Assembly (NCBI GenBank): GCA_009694375.1
Contig: SHVB01000014.1
Span: forward strand, 1 to 64,000
DNA: 64,000 bases
Direction: 5' to 3'
Origin: Acidimicrobiia bacterium
Lineage (GTDB): Bacteria; Actinomycetota; Acidimicrobiia; Acidimicrobiales; VFJN01
The notes below the pieces were generated by a model. That model did no database searches. It worked only from the letters and a program-made list of their open reading frames with translations, and was not told where the DNA came from. The translations under genes and the position numbers were made by a program. Shown here in pieces: positions 7,879-18,063 of this stretch (position 1 is its first letter; every line of letters begins with the position of its first letter).

Positions 7879-10800
7879 ATGTTGCCCACCAAACAAGGCT
7901 TGTACGACCCGCGTTTCGAGCATGACGCGTGCGGGGTGTCCTTCGTAGCCGACCTGCACGGGCGCCGCAGCCACGAGACGGTGCGCCTCGGCCTGGCTTC
8001 CCTTTGCAATCTTGATCACCGAGGGGCCACCAACGCCGAGCCCAACGTGGGCGACGGGGCGGGCATCCTCATCCAGATCCCCGATCGCTTCTTGCGCGAC
8101 GTCGTGGACTTTGAGCTGCCCCCGGCCGGCTCGTACGCCACGGGAATGGTGTTCCTCCCGCAGGACCCCGTGGTGGAAGCGGCGGCGATGGCCGGCATCG
8201 AAAAGATCGCCACCGCCGAGGGCTTACAGGTCCTGGGATGGCGCGACGTTCCCACCGACGACAGCATGATCGGCCGGCAGGCAGTCGAGGTAGAGCCATC
8301 GTTCCGCCAGGTGTTCCTGGGGGTGGCCGAAGGTCATCGCCCGCTGGTCGACATTGCGCTGGATCGCAAGTGTTTCGTGGTGCGCAAACGGGTGGAACAC
8401 GAGCTCGCCCTCGAGGGCGGTCCGGTGTATTTCCCCAGCCTCTCAGCGCGCACGATGGTGTACAAGGGGATGCTGATCTCGTACCAGGTTGGGGCCTTCT
8501 TCACCGACCTCACCGACCAACGGGTCGAATCGGCTCTGGCCCTCGTGCACAGCCGCTTCTCCACCAACACCTTCCCGTCGTGGCCGCTCGCCCATCCCTA
8601 TCGCTTCGTGGCCCACAACGGCGAGATCAACACCGTCATGGGGAATGAGAACTGGATGCGGGCTCGCGAGGCCCTGCTCGAATCCGATCTCATCGAAGGC
8701 CTGGACCGGGCGTTCCCGATCTGCACGCCGGGCAGTTCCGACACCGCCCGCTTCGACGAGGTACTCGAACTCCTCTACCTCGGCGGCTACTCGCTCCCCC
8801 ATGCCGTACTGATGATGATCCCCGAGGCCTGGGAAAACCATGAATCCATGCCCGACTGGAAGCGGGATTTCTACCGCTTCCATGCCTCGGTGATGGAGCC
8901 GTGGGACGGCCCGGCGTCAATCGCCTTTACCGATGGCACGGTGATCGGAGCGGTGCTCGACCGCAACGGCTTGCGACCGTCGCGCTACTGGGTGACCGAA
9001 GACGGCCTGGTGGTGATGGCATCGGAAGTTGGTGTCCTGCCGATCGATCCCGCCACCGTGGTACAGAAGGGCCGGCTCCAGCCAGGGCGCATGTTCCTCA
9101 TCGACACGAAGCTCGGACGCATCGTGGGCGATGACGAAATCAAAGAAGCCCTCGCCGCCCAGCAGCCCTACAGCGAGTGGCTCCACGCCGGGCTCGTGCA
9201 CCTCGACGACCTTCCCGGCCGAGCGTTCCTCACGCCCCAACACGCCTCGGTCGTAACCCACCAGCGAGAGTTTGGCTACACATCCGAGGAACTCAAGATC
9301 CTCATCGCGCCAATGGCCCGCACCGGCGCCGAGCCGATCGGCTCGATGGGCACCGACACCCCGGTCGCGGTGCTCTCCGATCGCCCCCGCCTGCTGTTCG
9401 ACTACTTCCAGCAACTCTTTGCCCAGGTCACCAACCCACCGCTCGATGCCATCCGTGAGGAACTAGTGACCTCGATGGGCGGCACCATCGGCCCCGAATC
9501 CAACCTGCTCCGCCTGGGCCCCGGCTCGTGCCGCCAAGTGGTGCTCCCCCACCCGATCATCTCCAACGAGCAGTTGGCGAAACTGCTCTACATCAATGAC
9601 GACGACAACATGCCCGGCTTCAAAACCTTCGCCATCGACGGCCTGTACCGCGTGGCCGAAGGCGGCGAGGGCCTGCGGCGGGCCCTGGAGGAAGTGCGCG
9701 CCAAGGTGAGCGCGGCCATCGCTGACGGGGCCACCCTGATCGTGCTGTCCGACCGCTACTCCTCCACGGAGCTGGCCCCGATCCCGTCGCTGTTGCTCAC
9801 CTCCGCGGTGCACCACCATCTGATCCGAGAGCGAACCCGCACGCAGGTTGGCCTCGTCGTGGAGTGTGGCGACGCCCGCGAGGTGCATCACATGGCGCTG
9901 CTGATCGGGTATGGCGCCGCCGCCATCAACCCCTATCTGGCCTTCGAGACCATCGAAGATCTGATCGATCACGGCGTGATCACCGACATCACGAAGCGCC
10001 AAGCCGTGAAGAACTTCGCCAAGGCCAGCACTAAAGGCGTGCTCAAGATCATGTCCAAGATGGGTATCTCCACCTTGGCCTCCTACACCGGGGCGCAGAC
10101 CTTCGAGGCCATTGGACTGGCCGAGGACCTCGTGGAGAAATACTTCACCGGCACCACCAGTCGCATCAGTGGCGTGGGCCTCGATGTGCTCGCCGAGGAA
10201 GTCGCCCGTCGGCACCGCTTCGCCCATCCCACCCGCCCCACCGAAGCCGCCCATCGCGAGCTGTGGGCCGGCGGCGAGTACCAATGGCGGCGCGAGGGTG
10301 AGGTGCACCTCTTCAACCCGGAGACGGTGTTCAAACTTCAACACGCCACTCGCACCAAGCGCTACGACGTGTTCAAGGAATACACCACTCTCGTGGATGA
10401 TCAAGCCCGCCGACTCGCCACCCTGCGGGGCTTGTTCGAACTGGATGGCCAGGATCGCCCGGCCATCCCGATCAGCGAGGTGGAGCCCGCCAGCGCCATC
10501 ATCGAACGCTTTTCCACCGGAGCCATGAGTTACGGGTCGATCTCCATGGAGGCACACCAGACCCTGGCCATCGCCATGAACCGCATCGGTGGAAAATCCA
10601 ACACCGGCGAGGGTGGTGAAGACCCCGAGCGTCTCTACGACCCGGCCCGCCGCAGTGCCATCAAACAGGTGGCCTCCGGTCGCTTCGGGGTGACATCGGA
10701 GTACCTCACCAACGCCGACGACATCCAGATCAAGATGGCGCAGGGCGCTAAACCCGGCGAGGGCGGGCAACTGCCGGGCGGCAAGGTGTACCCCTGGATC

Positions 10801-12420
10801 GCCCGGACGCGGTATTCCACCCCCGGTGTTGGCCTGATCTCCCCGCCCCCCCACCACGACATCTATTCGATCGAGGACCTGAAACAACTCATCCACGATC
10901 TCAAGAACGCCAACCCCGCCGCCCGAGTGCACGTGAAACTGGTGGCCGAGGTGGGCGTGGGCACCGTGGCGGCGGGTGTGTCCAAAGCCAAGGCCGACGT
11001 CGTACTCATCTCCGGTCACGACGGCGGCACCGGGGCGAGCCCTCTCAATTCGCTCAAGCACGCCGGGGCACCCTGGGAACTCGGTTTGGCCGAGACCCAA
11101 CAGACTCTGCTCCTCAACGGCCTCCGCGACCGGATCGTGGTGCAAACCGACGGCCAGATGAAAACAGGCCGGGACGTGATCGTGGCGGCCCTCCTCGGTG
11201 CCGAGGAGTACGGCTTCGCCACCGCACCGCTGGTGGTCTCGGGCTGCATCATGATGCGCGTCTGTCACCTCGATACCTGTCCGGTGGGCATCGCCACACA
11301 AAATCCCGAGTTGCGAGCCCGCTTCACCGGAGAGCCTGAGTTCGTGGAGACGTTCTTCGAGTACATCGCCGAGGAGGTTCGCGAGTACCTAGCCGCCCTC
11401 GGGTTCCATTCCCTGGCCGAGGCCATCGGACACGTTGAGTGCATCGACACGCGCGTGGCCGTGGACCACTGGAAGGCGAGCGGGCTTGACTTGTCGCCGA
11501 TTCTCCACCAGCCCCAATCCGCCTTCGCCCAGGACCTCCATTGCACCGGCACCCAGGATCACGGTCTCGAGCATGCGCTCGACAACGAACTCATCCGCCA
11601 AGCCGCCCCCGCTCTCGAACAGGGCGAGCCTGTGGAGATCAACATGGCGATCCGCAACGTGCATCGGGCCGTCGGCACGATGCTGGGCCATGAGTTGACC
11701 AAGCACTATCGCGGCGACGGCCTCCCCGACGACACCGTCACCATCAACCTCACTGGCTCGGCCGGACAAAGCCTGGGGGCTTTCTTGCCGCGCGGCATCA
11801 CCCTGCGACTCGAAGGTGACGCCAACGACTACGTCGGTAAGGGCCTATCGGGAGGCCGCATCATCATCCGCCCGCCGGAAGATTCGCACCCCTCCTTCGT
11901 GCCCGAAGACAACATCATCGCCGGCAACGTGATTCTCTACGGCGCTACTGGAGGCCAACTTTTTGCCCGGGGCATCGTGGGCGAGCGGTTCTGCGTGCGC
12001 AACTCCGGCGCCACCGCAGTAGTGGAGGGCGTGGGTGACCATGCCTGCGAGTACATGACCGGTGGTCGAGCCGTAGTGATCGGACCCACCGGCCGGAACT
12101 TCGGCGCGGGGATGTCGGGCGGGGTGGCCTTCGTGCACGATCCGGACGACACGTTTTTCCGACGCCTCAACGCTGAGTTAGTGGAACTTGAACCGCTCGA
12201 CTCCGACGACAGCGAGTGGCTCCGCTCCACCCTGCGGACCCACGAGGAAGCCACCGGTTCGGCCCGGGCCCACCAGTTGCTCGAACGTTGGCATAGCGAG
12301 GTCCGTCGCTTCAAGAAAGTGATGCCGCGCGACTACAAGCGGGTCCTCGAAGCGGCCCGGATCGCGGAAGAATCCGGCCTCGACGTGGACACCGCAATCA
12401 TGGCGGCGGCTCATGGATAG
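7879..12420 (+). CDS. gltB: glutamate synthase large subunit
   Basis: Transfers the glutamine amide to 2-oxoglutarate, giving two glutamates. The N-terminal Ntn glutaminase begins at Cys18 ([12 protein letters not shown]), so a 17-residue propeptide should be removed. The central domain, FMN-binding TIM barrel and C-terminal beta-helix (GXXG repeats near the end) follow. The 3Fe-4S cysteines lie in [15 protein letters not shown]. Length is 1513 aa, normal for bacterial GltB. I prefer the ATG at 7879, behind GGGGGA, over the adjacent TTG. gltD follows 71 nt downstream, forming the usual operon. Confidence 0.97.
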   Translation: MLPTKQGLYDPRFEHDACGVSFVADLHGRRSHETVRLGLASLCNLDHRGATNAEPNVGDGAGILIQIPDRFLRDVVDFELPPAGSYATGMVFLPQDPVVEAAAMAGIEKIATAEGLQVLGWRDVPTDDSMIGRQAVEVEPSFRQVFLGVAEGHRPLVDIALDRKCFVVRKRVEHELALEGGPVYFPSLSARTMVYKGMLISYQVGAFFTDLTDQRVESALALVHSRFSTNTFPSWPLAHPYRFVAHNGEINTVMGNENWMRAREALLESDLIEGLDRAFPICTPGSSDTARFDEVLELLYLGGYSLPHAVLMMIPEAWENHESMPDWKRDFYRFHASVMEPWDGPASIAFTDGTVIGAVLDRNGLRPSRYWVTEDGLVVMASEVGVLPIDPATVVQKGRLQPGRMFLIDTKLGRIVGDDEIKEALAAQQPYSEWLHAGLVHLDDLPGRAFLTPQHASVVTHQREFGYTSEELKILIAPMARTGAEPIGSMGTDTPVAVLSDRPRLLFDYFQQLFAQVTNPPLDAIREELVTSMGGTIGPESNLLRLGPGSCRQVVLPHPIISNEQLAKLLYINDDDNMPGFKTFAIDGLYRVAEGGEGLRRALEEVRAKVSAAIADGATLIVLSDRYSSTELAPIPSLLLTSAVHHHLIRERTRTQVGLVVECGDAREVHHMALLIGYGAAAINPYLAFETIEDLIDHGVITDITKRQAVKNFAKASTKGVLKIMSKMGISTLASYTGAQTFEAIGLAEDLVEKYFTGTTSRISGVGLDVLAEEVARRHRFAHPTRPTEAAHRELWAGGEYQWRREGEVHLFNPETVFKLQHATRTKRYDVFKEYTTLVDDQARRLATLRGLFELDGQDRPAIPISEVEPASAIIERFSTGAMSYGSISMEAHQTLAIAMNRIGGKSNTGEGGEDPERLYDPARRSAIKQVASGRFGVTSEYLTNADDIQIKMAQGAKPGEGGQLPGGKVYPWIARTRYSTPGVGLISPPPHHDIYSIEDLKQLIHDLKNANPAARVHVKLVAEVGVGTVAAGVSKAKADVVLISGHDGGTGASPLNSLKHAGAPWELGLAETQQTLLLNGLRDRIVVQTDGQMKTGRDVIVAALLGAEEYGFATAPLVVSGCIMMRVCHLDTCPVGIATQNPELRARFTGEPEFVETFFEYIAEEVREYLAALGFHSLAEAIGHVECIDTRVAVDHWKASGLDLSPILHQPQSAFAQDLHCTGTQDHGLEHALDNELIRQAAPALEQGEPVEINMAIRNVHRAVGTMLGHELTKHYRGDGLPDDTVTINLTGSAGQSLGAFLPRGITLRLEGDANDYVGKGLSGGRIIIRPPEDSHPSFVPEDNIIAGNVILYGATGGQLFARGIVGERFCVRNSGATAVVEGVGDHACEYMTGGRAVVIGPTGRNFGAGMSGGVAFVHDPDDTFFRRLNAELVELEPLDSDDSEWLRSTLRTHEEATGSARAHQLLERWHSEVRRFKKVMPRDYKRVLEAARIAEESGLDVDTAIMAAAHG

Positions 12421-12491
12421 CCAGCCTGGAGCAACTATGTCTCCGGACCGCCCGCCCCCCGCCCGCTGGTTCGTTACGAGGTGTCAGTCCC

Positions 12492-13949
12492 ATGGGTGAC
12501 GTCAAAGGCTTCATGAAGCACGACCGGGAACTCCCCGAGCACCGGGCCGTACCCGTTCGGCTGCGCGACTGGAAAGAAGTGAACGCGCCCTTCCCCGAGG
12601 ACCACCTACAAACACAGGCCTCGCGCTGCATGGACTGCGGCATCCCCTTTTGCAACAACGGTTGCCCGCTCGGGAACCTCATCCCGGACTGGAATGATCT
12701 CGTGTACCGGGATCGGTGGCACGACGCCATCGACAGCCTGCACGCCACCAACAACTTCCCCGAGTTCACCGGCCGCCTCTGCCCGGCGCCGTGTGAGGGT
12801 GCCTGCGTGTTGGGCATCAACCAAGACCCCGTGACCATCAAACAGGTTGAGGTGTCGATTATCGACCACGCTTGGGACCAAGGCTGGGTTGTTCCCGTGC
12901 CCCCCGCGGTGATTACCGGCAAGAAGGTGGCCGTCATTGGTTCGGGCCCCGCCGGCCTCGCCGCCGCCCAGCAACTCACCCGGGCCGGCCACGCCGTGAC
13001 CGTGTTCGAGCGGGCCGACCGCATCGGTGGCCTGCTGCGCTACGGGATTCCGGAGTTCAAAATGGAAAAGCGCCACCTCGACCGTCGCCTCGATCAGATG
13101 GAGGCTGAAGGCACCCAGTTCCGGGCCGGGGTGAACGTAGGGGTAGACCTCAGCGTGGGTGAACTACGGGCCAACTTTGACGCGCTGGTGCTCGCCGGCG
13201 GGGCCACGGCCTGGCGGGATCTTCCGGTACCCGGCCGCCACTTCAACGGTGTGCACCAGGCCATGGAATTCTTGCCGTGGTCCAACAAGGCCGTCGAAGG
13301 TGACCTCACCCTGGCCGACCTACCGCTCACAGCCAAGGACAAAGACGTGATCATCATCGGTGGCGGCGACACCGGCGCCGACTGCCTCGGCACCGTCCAC
13401 CGTCATGGTGCTCGCTCGGTGACCCAACTCGAGATCATGGCCCGGCCGGTGGATGGTCGGCCCAACGCCAACCCGTGGCCCACCTACCCGATGAGCTACA
13501 AGGTCACCTCGGCCCATGAGGAGGGCGGCGAGCGGGTATACGCCGTCAACACCGAATGCTTCCTCGGCGACGGCGACGACCACGTGCAGGCCCTGCGCCT
13601 CCACGAGGTGGAGATGGTTGACGGCCGGTTCGAGAAGGTGGAGGGCACCGAACGCGAGATCCCCACCCAACTGGTCCTGCTGGCCATGGGGTTCCTTGGA
13701 CCGGAAAAAGACAGCCTGCTCGACCAACTCGGGGTGGAGTTTGATGGGCGCAGCAACGTAGCCCGCAACGACGATTACGCCAGCAGCGTCAGCGGCGTGT
13801 TCGTGGCTGGCGACATCGGGCGCGGCCAGAGCCTCATCGTGTGGGCCATCGCCGAGGGACGCAGCGCGGCCGCCGCAGTAGACCGCTACCTCATGGGCGA
13901 CACTGCCCTACCGGCCATCATCGCCCCTACCGACCGACCGCTTCTCTAG
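12492..13949 (+). CDS. gltD: glutamate synthase small subunit
   Basis: NAD(P)H-oxidising subunit that passes electrons to GltB. The N-terminal cysteine clusters CMDCGIPFCNNGC and CPAPCEGAC bind 4Fe-4S centres. An FAD site VIGSGPAGLAAA follows, then an NAD(P)H site IIIGGGDTGADC, and a second FAD motif FVAGDIGRGQSL near the C-terminus. It is full length at 485 aa. The ATG has GAGGTG about 9 nt upstream. It is cotranscribed with gltB by position. No GlnR-type box was obvious upstream of gltB. Confidence 0.96.
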   Translation: MGDVKGFMKHDRELPEHRAVPVRLRDWKEVNAPFPEDHLQTQASRCMDCGIPFCNNGCPLGNLIPDWNDLVYRDRWHDAIDSLHATNNFPEFTGRLCPAPCEGACVLGINQDPVTIKQVEVSIIDHAWDQGWVVPVPPAVITGKKVAVIGSGPAGLAAAQQLTRAGHAVTVFERADRIGGLLRYGIPEFKMEKRHLDRRLDQMEAEGTQFRAGVNVGVDLSVGELRANFDALVLAGGATAWRDLPVPGRHFNGVHQAMEFLPWSNKAVEGDLTLADLPLTAKDKDVIIIGGGDTGADCLGTVHRHGARSVTQLEIMARPVDGRPNANPWPTYPMSYKVTSAHEEGGERVYAVNTECFLGDGDDHVQALRLHEVEMVDGRFEKVEGTEREIPTQLVLLAMGFLGPEKDSLLDQLGVEFDGRSNVARNDDYASSVSGVFVAGDIGRGQSLIVWAIAEGRSAAAAVDRYLMGDTALPAIIAPTDRPLL

Positions 13950-13967
13950 TCCGCCATCGGACACCGC

Positions 13968-13973
13968 TAGCGT
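13968..13973 (+). promoter_or_regulatory. -10 box, leaderless start of the 13980 hydrolase
   Basis: TAGCGT ends 6 nt before the ATG at 13980 and there is no ribosome binding site between them. Confidence 0.5.
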
Positions 13974-13979
13974 GCCGCC

Positions 13980-14828
13980 ATGCGGGTAGATATCGGTGGC
14001 GGGGTGCGCCTGTTCGTAGACAGCGTCGGCTCGGCTCTGCTCCCCACCGCCGAGGCCATGGTGCTCAAGCCCACCCTGTTGTGTCTCCACGGCGGGCCCG
14101 GTTCCGACCACGCCTCGTTCCGGCCGTACTTCGACCGCTTCGCTGACAGTCACCAAGTGCTCTACGTCGATCATCGCGGCCAGGGACGCAGCGACGGACG
14201 TCGCGACCCGTCGGGATGGGACCTCGACACCTGGGCCGACGACGTAGTGCGGCTATGTGACGCCCTCGACATCACCCACCCTGCCGTGCTCGGGCTTTCC
14301 TTCGGTGGGTTCGTGGCGATCCACTACGCCGCCCGCCACCCACAGCACCCCTCCCATCTGGTGCTGTCGGGCACGCTTGCTCGGCGCGACACCGCCCTTT
14401 GCGCGTCGCGCTTCGCCGAGCGGGGTGGGGAGGCCGCCGCCGCTAGTTACCTGCGGGTCTACCGCGACGGCGACACCAGCGCAGAGGCCTGGGCCGACTA
14501 CGCCCGGCTGAACCTGCCGCTCTACAACAATCACCCCAGCGACTTTGGGCCCCGCCGGGCCTGGGACAACCATCGCGTACTCCAGCATTTCCACCAGGAC
14601 TTCTTCAACATGGACCTCCGCCCGGACGTTGCGCTCATCGAGGCCCCCACGCTGGTGCTCGCCGGGCGCGACGACCCCATGACCCCGCCCGAGTGCTCGA
14701 TCGAGATCCTCTCTCTGCTCCCCGAGGGCGTGGGTCGGCTCGAGATCGTGGAGGGTGCCGGCCACGGCACCCACCGCGATGAACCCGACACGACCGAGCA
14801 GATTCTTCGTTCGTTTCTGGCGTCTTGA
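13980..14828 (+). CDS. alpha/beta hydrolase, proline iminopeptidase-like
   Basis: Cytosolic serine hydrolase of 282 aa. Oxyanion-hole motif HGGPG (37-41), nucleophile Ser107 in GLSFGG, an acid in LAGRDDPMTP and His in GHGTHRDEP make a complete triad. HGGPG near the N-terminus is typical of the proline iminopeptidase/S33 group, but the substrate cannot be fixed from sequence. It begins 31 nt after gltD, with its own -10 box TAGCGT, and so may be independent of it. ccr follows 67 nt downstream. Confidence 0.82.
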   Translation: MRVDIGGGVRLFVDSVGSALLPTAEAMVLKPTLLCLHGGPGSDHASFRPYFDRFADSHQVLYVDHRGQGRSDGRRDPSGWDLDTWADDVVRLCDALDITHPAVLGLSFGGFVAIHYAARHPQHPSHLVLSGTLARRDTALCASRFAERGGEAAAASYLRVYRDGDTSAEAWADYARLNLPLYNNHPSDFGPRRAWDNHRVLQHFHQDFFNMDLRPDVALIEAPTLVLAGRDDPMTPPECSIEILSLLPEGVGRLEIVEGAGHGTHRDEPDTTEQILRSFLAS

Positions 14829-14881
14829 GGACGCACCGAGCTCCGCAGCGATGCGGCTCGCCCTTGGCGGCGCAAGATCAC

Positions 14882-14887
14882 TAGGTT
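14882..14887 (+). promoter_or_regulatory. -10 box, leaderless start of ccr
   Basis: TAGGTT ends 7 nt before the ccr ATG at 14895, with no Shine-Dalgarno sequence in between. Confidence 0.5.
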
Positions 14888-14894
14888 TCCGCCC

Positions 14895-16244
14895 ATGCAG
14901 AACTTCCTCGAAGCCATCGAAGGCGGCGCGTCCGGTGAGGACATCGCCGCTATCCCGATCCCCGACAGTTACCGCGCCGCCCACGTGCTGCGCAGTGAGC
15001 AGACGATGTGGGAGGGTATGGCGTCCGCCGACAAGGACCCGCGCCAATCGCTCCATGTGGGCGAGGTGGCTACCCCCGAACTGGCCCCCGACGAGGTGTA
15101 CCTCGGGGTCATGGCGAGTTCGATCAACTTCAACACCGTGTGGACATCGATCTTTGAGCCCATGTCCACCTTCGGTTTCCTCGACCGACTCGGCAAGGAG
15201 TCGGCGTGGGGTAAACGCCACGCCCTTGATCATCACGTTGTGGGCTCCGATGCCTCAGGCGTGGTGCTTCGGGTGGGCTCCGCGGTGCGGAACTGGAAGC
15301 CCGGCGACCGGGTGGTGGTGCACTGCAACTACCTCGATGACCAAGACCCTTCCGCCCATGACGACGCCATGCTCGCCAGCAACCAGCGCATCTGGGGCTT
15401 CGAGTCGAACTTCGGCGGACTCGCCGATCTCGCCGTGGTGAAGGCCAACCAGATCATGCCCAAACCCGAGCACCTGACCTGGGAGGAAAGTGCCGTCAAC
15501 GGCCTCTGCGCCTCCACCAGTTACCGCATGTTGGTGGGCCGCCATGCCGCCCAGATGCGCCAGGGAGACTCCGTATTCGTCTGGGGCGCCACCGGCGGCA
15601 TCGGCGCCTACGCCATCCAACTCATCCTCAACGGCGGTGGCACCCCCGTGGGGGTGGTGTCGAGCCCCGAGCGGGCCAAGTTGCTCGAAGCCATGGGCTG
15701 TGAGGCCACCATCGACCGGGCCGCCGAGGGCTACCAGTTTTGGAAGGACGAACACACCCAGGACGAGGGCGAATGGCGGCGACTCGGCAAAAAGGTGCGG
15801 AGCCTCATCGGTGAGGACCCGAGCATCGTGTTCGAGCACCCCGGCCGCTCCACCTTCGGGGCCTCGGTCTTCATCGCCAAGCGGGGGGGCACCATCGTGA
15901 CCTGCGCCGCCACCTCCGGGTTCATGCTCGAATACGACAACCGACACCTCTGGATGAAACTGAAGCGGATCGTCTCCTCCCACTTCGCCAACTATCAGGA
16001 AGCATGGGACATGAACCGCCTCATCATCGCCGGCAAGATCCAGCCGGTGATGTCGGCGGCCTACGACCTGACCGAGGTGGGCGAGGCAGCCCGCTCCGTC
16101 CATCGCAACGAGGCCGAAGGAAAACTGGCCGTGCGATGCCTCGCCCCCACCCCCGGCCTCGGCGTCCAAGACCCGGAGAAACGGGAGCAGATCGGTGAGG
16201 ACAAGATCACCTTGTTCCAGCGCCACGCCCGGGGGGAACTCTGA
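14895..16244 (+). CDS. ccr: crotonyl-CoA carboxylase/reductase
   Basis: Reductively carboxylates crotonyl-CoA with CO2 and NADPH to ethylmalonyl-CoA. The 449-aa MDR-family protein has the Ccr hallmarks NFNTVWTSIFEPMSTFGFL (78-96) and LDHHVVGSDASG. The four CO2-site residues known from Kitasatospora Ccr (Asn81, Phe170, Glu171, His365) appear as Asn80, Phe169, Glu170 and His363, so it should carboxylate and not merely reduce. The NADPH motif is WGATGGIGAYA. The epimerase gene begins inside its stop codon (TGATG). No polyketide synthase is nearby, so assimilation is more likely than extender-unit supply. Confidence 0.94.
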   Translation: MQNFLEAIEGGASGEDIAAIPIPDSYRAAHVLRSEQTMWEGMASADKDPRQSLHVGEVATPELAPDEVYLGVMASSINFNTVWTSIFEPMSTFGFLDRLGKESAWGKRHALDHHVVGSDASGVVLRVGSAVRNWKPGDRVVVHCNYLDDQDPSAHDDAMLASNQRIWGFESNFGGLADLAVVKANQIMPKPEHLTWEESAVNGLCASTSYRMLVGRHAAQMRQGDSVFVWGATGGIGAYAIQLILNGGGTPVGVVSSPERAKLLEAMGCEATIDRAAEGYQFWKDEHTQDEGEWRRLGKKVRSLIGEDPSIVFEHPGRSTFGASVFIAKRGGTIVTCAATSGFMLEYDNRHLWMKLKRIVSSHFANYQEAWDMNRLIIAGKIQPVMSAAYDLTEVGEAARSVHRNEAEGKLAVRCLAPTPGLGVQDPEKREQIGEDKITLFQRHARGEL

Positions 16245-16654
16245 TGACCTCAGGGTTACTCACCGAAATCGACCACATCGCCATCGCCGTTCGCGACCTT
16301 GAGGCAGCCATTGCCTATTACCAGCAGGCCTTCGGAGCCGAGGTCCACCATCGCGAGATCGTAGAGAGCGACGGGGTGGAGGAAGCCCTCATCAAAGTGG
16401 CCGACTCCTTCATTCAACTTACCGCAGCCACCCGTCCCGACTCCCCCATCGCGAGGTCGATCGAAAAGCGCGGCGAGGGCCTGCACCATGTTGGCTACCG
16501 GGTGGACGATTGCGCGACGGCTCTCGCCGCCATGATCGCCGCCGGGGCCACCGCCATCGACAAGGTGCCCCGCCCGGGGAGCAGAGGCACCACGGTGGCC
16601 TTTGTCCACCCCAAGGGCAGTTTCGGCACCCTGATCGAACTGGTGCAGGAATAA
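16244..16654 (+). CDS. ethylmalonyl-/methylmalonyl-CoA epimerase
   Basis: Interconverts (2R) and (2S) forms of ethylmalonyl-CoA and methylmalonyl-CoA. The 136-aa protein is a vicinal-oxygen-chelate fold with two beta-alpha-beta modules. The metal ligands expected in the family are visible: His in IDHIAIAV, His in LHHVGYRV and Glu in TLIELVQE. The ATG shares a base with the ccr stop codon, so the two are translationally coupled. The pairing supports a real ethylmalonyl-CoA route ending in the Ecm mutase at 29547-31520. Confidence 0.9.
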   Translation: MTSGLLTEIDHIAIAVRDLEAAIAYYQQAFGAEVHHREIVESDGVEEALIKVADSFIQLTAATRPDSPIARSIEKRGEGLHHVGYRVDDCATALAAMIAAGATAIDKVPRPGSRGTTVAFVHPKGSFGTLIELVQE

Positions 16655-16657
16655 GGG

Positions 16658-17749
16658 TCAGCCAGCCAGAGTCGAGATCCAATCGGCCACCGCGGCATCC
16701 ACCTGGACGGGATCGGTTCCCTCCACCAGCACCACCAGCGCTCCGTGACGGAACACCCGGGCCGCCAGCGCACCCTTTACCCCCGGAGCCGCATCGGCCG
16801 CCCACACCACTCGGTCCACCACTTCAGTAACCGCGGCGGCGCGTCCCCCCGCCCGGGTAGCAGCCAGGGCCGCCATGACCGGATCCAGGGCCTCCGCCGC
16901 GGGGTACCGCGCCGGATCCACGGTGAGGGACCACGCCACGCTGCGGCGCTCCCCGGCCACCACCGCGTACCGACCCAACACACCCGTCGCCCCGGCCACC
17001 TCCGGCGGAGCCGGTGGCACTTCGATCTCCGGCGCGACGATGTTCTGGAACGACACCGTGGGCACGACCACAAACGGTGCCTCAATGGGTAAGGGAAGCA
17101 TCGGCGTGACCGGCACCGTGGTGCCCACGATCCCCGCCACCCGCGCCGCTACTTGCCGCTCCACCACCAGGGCCGTGTCGGCGCCGATCGGGGCGGTGAC
17201 CAGCACCAAGAGGTTCCCCAGCACGAATCCCTGCGCAGTGGTATCTGTGCCCACTGATCGCCACGTACGTTGCGGGCCCACCGTTACCTCCTCGATGGGG
17301 CCGCCGCCGTAGGACTCGATCAACCCAACGAGAAATCCGTCGAGCGACCCCGCATCAAAAAACTCGGCTCCGTTGAGGGTGAGCACCATCACCCGCGCCA
17401 CCAGGCGGGTGGTGGCCACGCTCAGCACTCGGCGGGCGGCCGCCGCGGTCACCTCTGGCCCCTCCACAAAGGCATCGGCGGCGGCCTGCTCGCTGGGCAA
17501 GGGTTCCCCGAAGGTGAGGCCATCGGCCACCAGCACCGCGGCGGGATCCACCGGCGTCAGATCGATCCCACCGGCGAGGGTGGGCAGGGCCCCACGATTC
17601 GACCGATCACCGCGCTCCTCCGGCCCGGTGGCGGAGTCCCGGGCGGGGTTGTCGCCGCCACAGGCCCCGACAAGAAGCAAAAGACCCACCGCGACGGCGC
17701 TCCAGCAAGGGCGGATCGATGCCCGGGAATAGGACGTATTCGTCAGCAC
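16658..17749 (-). CDS. predicted lipoprotein of unknown function
   Basis: Unrecognised secreted protein of about 363 aa. It has a short basic N-terminus, a hydrophobic stretch and lipobox LLVGAC, so it should be lipid-anchored outside the membrane. The mature part begins with a low-complexity linker and continues as alternating beta/alpha segments with no cysteine cluster or catalytic motif I can identify. The start is uncertain: GTG at 17749 is 10 nt after a TAGGTT box (plus strand 17760-17765), and TTG at 17761 is also open. It is divergent from the DUF4404 gene and convergent with the epimerase (3-nt gap). Confidence 0.6.
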   Translation of the reverse strand: MLTNTSYSRASIRPCWSAVAVGLLLLVGACGGDNPARDSATGPEERGDRSNRGALPTLAGGIDLTPVDPAAVLVADGLTFGEPLPSEQAAADAFVEGPEVTAAAARRVLSVATTRLVARVMVLTLNGAEFFDAGSLDGFLVGLIESYGGGPIEEVTVGPQRTWRSVGTDTTAQGFVLGNLLVLVTAPIGADTALVVERQVAARVAGIVGTTVPVTPMLPLPIEAPFVVVPTVSFQNIVAPEIEVPPAPPEVAGATGVLGRYAVVAGERRSVAWSLTVDPARYPAAEALDPVMAALAATRAGGRAAAVTEVVDRVVWAADAAPGVKGALAARVFRHGALVVLVEGTDPVQVDAAVADWISTLAG

Positions 17750-17774
17750 GGTGACGATCAACCTACCGTCGGCC

Positions 17775-17780
17775 TACGAT
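17775..17780 (+). promoter_or_regulatory. -10 box, leaderless start of the DUF4404 gene
   Basis: TACGAT ends 8 nt before the ATG at 17789. A second box, TAGGTT on the opposite strand (17760-17765), faces the lipoprotein gene. Confidence 0.45.
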
Positions 17781-17788
17781 GTAGATCC

Positions 17789-18037
17789 ATGCACGAACCC
17801 CTCGAAGAGCTACTCGCCCACCTCAAGGAAGCCATCGACGCCGCTGAAGACGGCGCCGACAACCGCGAGGAGCTCGCCGCCCTCGCCGGCGAAGTCGAGC
17901 GCCGACTCGGCGAAGAAGACCCCGACGGCGTGGTCGACGAACTCCTCGAGCACGTACAACGCTTCGAGGTATCGCATCCATCCCTCGCCGCCACCATTGG
18001 GCGAGCCGCTGATGCCCTCAGCGCCATGGGCCTCTGA
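17789..18037 (+). CDS. DUF4404 family protein
   Basis: Small acidic, helical protein of 82 aa. The C-terminal segment VQRFEVSHPSLAATIGRAAD ending in LSAMGL matches the conserved end of the DUF4404 family, whose function is unknown. The N-terminal two thirds are Glu/Ala-rich and probably form a helical hairpin. The same frame is open far upstream, but only this part has family character. It lies 26 nt before the exonuclease gene on the same strand. Confidence 0.72.
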   Translation: MHEPLEELLAHLKEAIDAAEDGADNREELAALAGEVERRLGEEDPDGVVDELLEHVQRFEVSHPSLAATIGRAADALSAMGL

Positions 18038-18063
18038 CCTCTAATCCCGGTCCGGGCGACACG

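Noticed and set aside
9463-11301. 612-codon open frame antisense to gltB
   Set aside because: It mirrors the codon bias of gltB. The protein is His/Gly/Arg-rich without any family pattern, and gltB is complete on the other strand.
15255-16226. 323-codon open frame antisense to ccr
   Set aside because: No start signal or recognisable motif; ccr residues are conserved on the plus strand.
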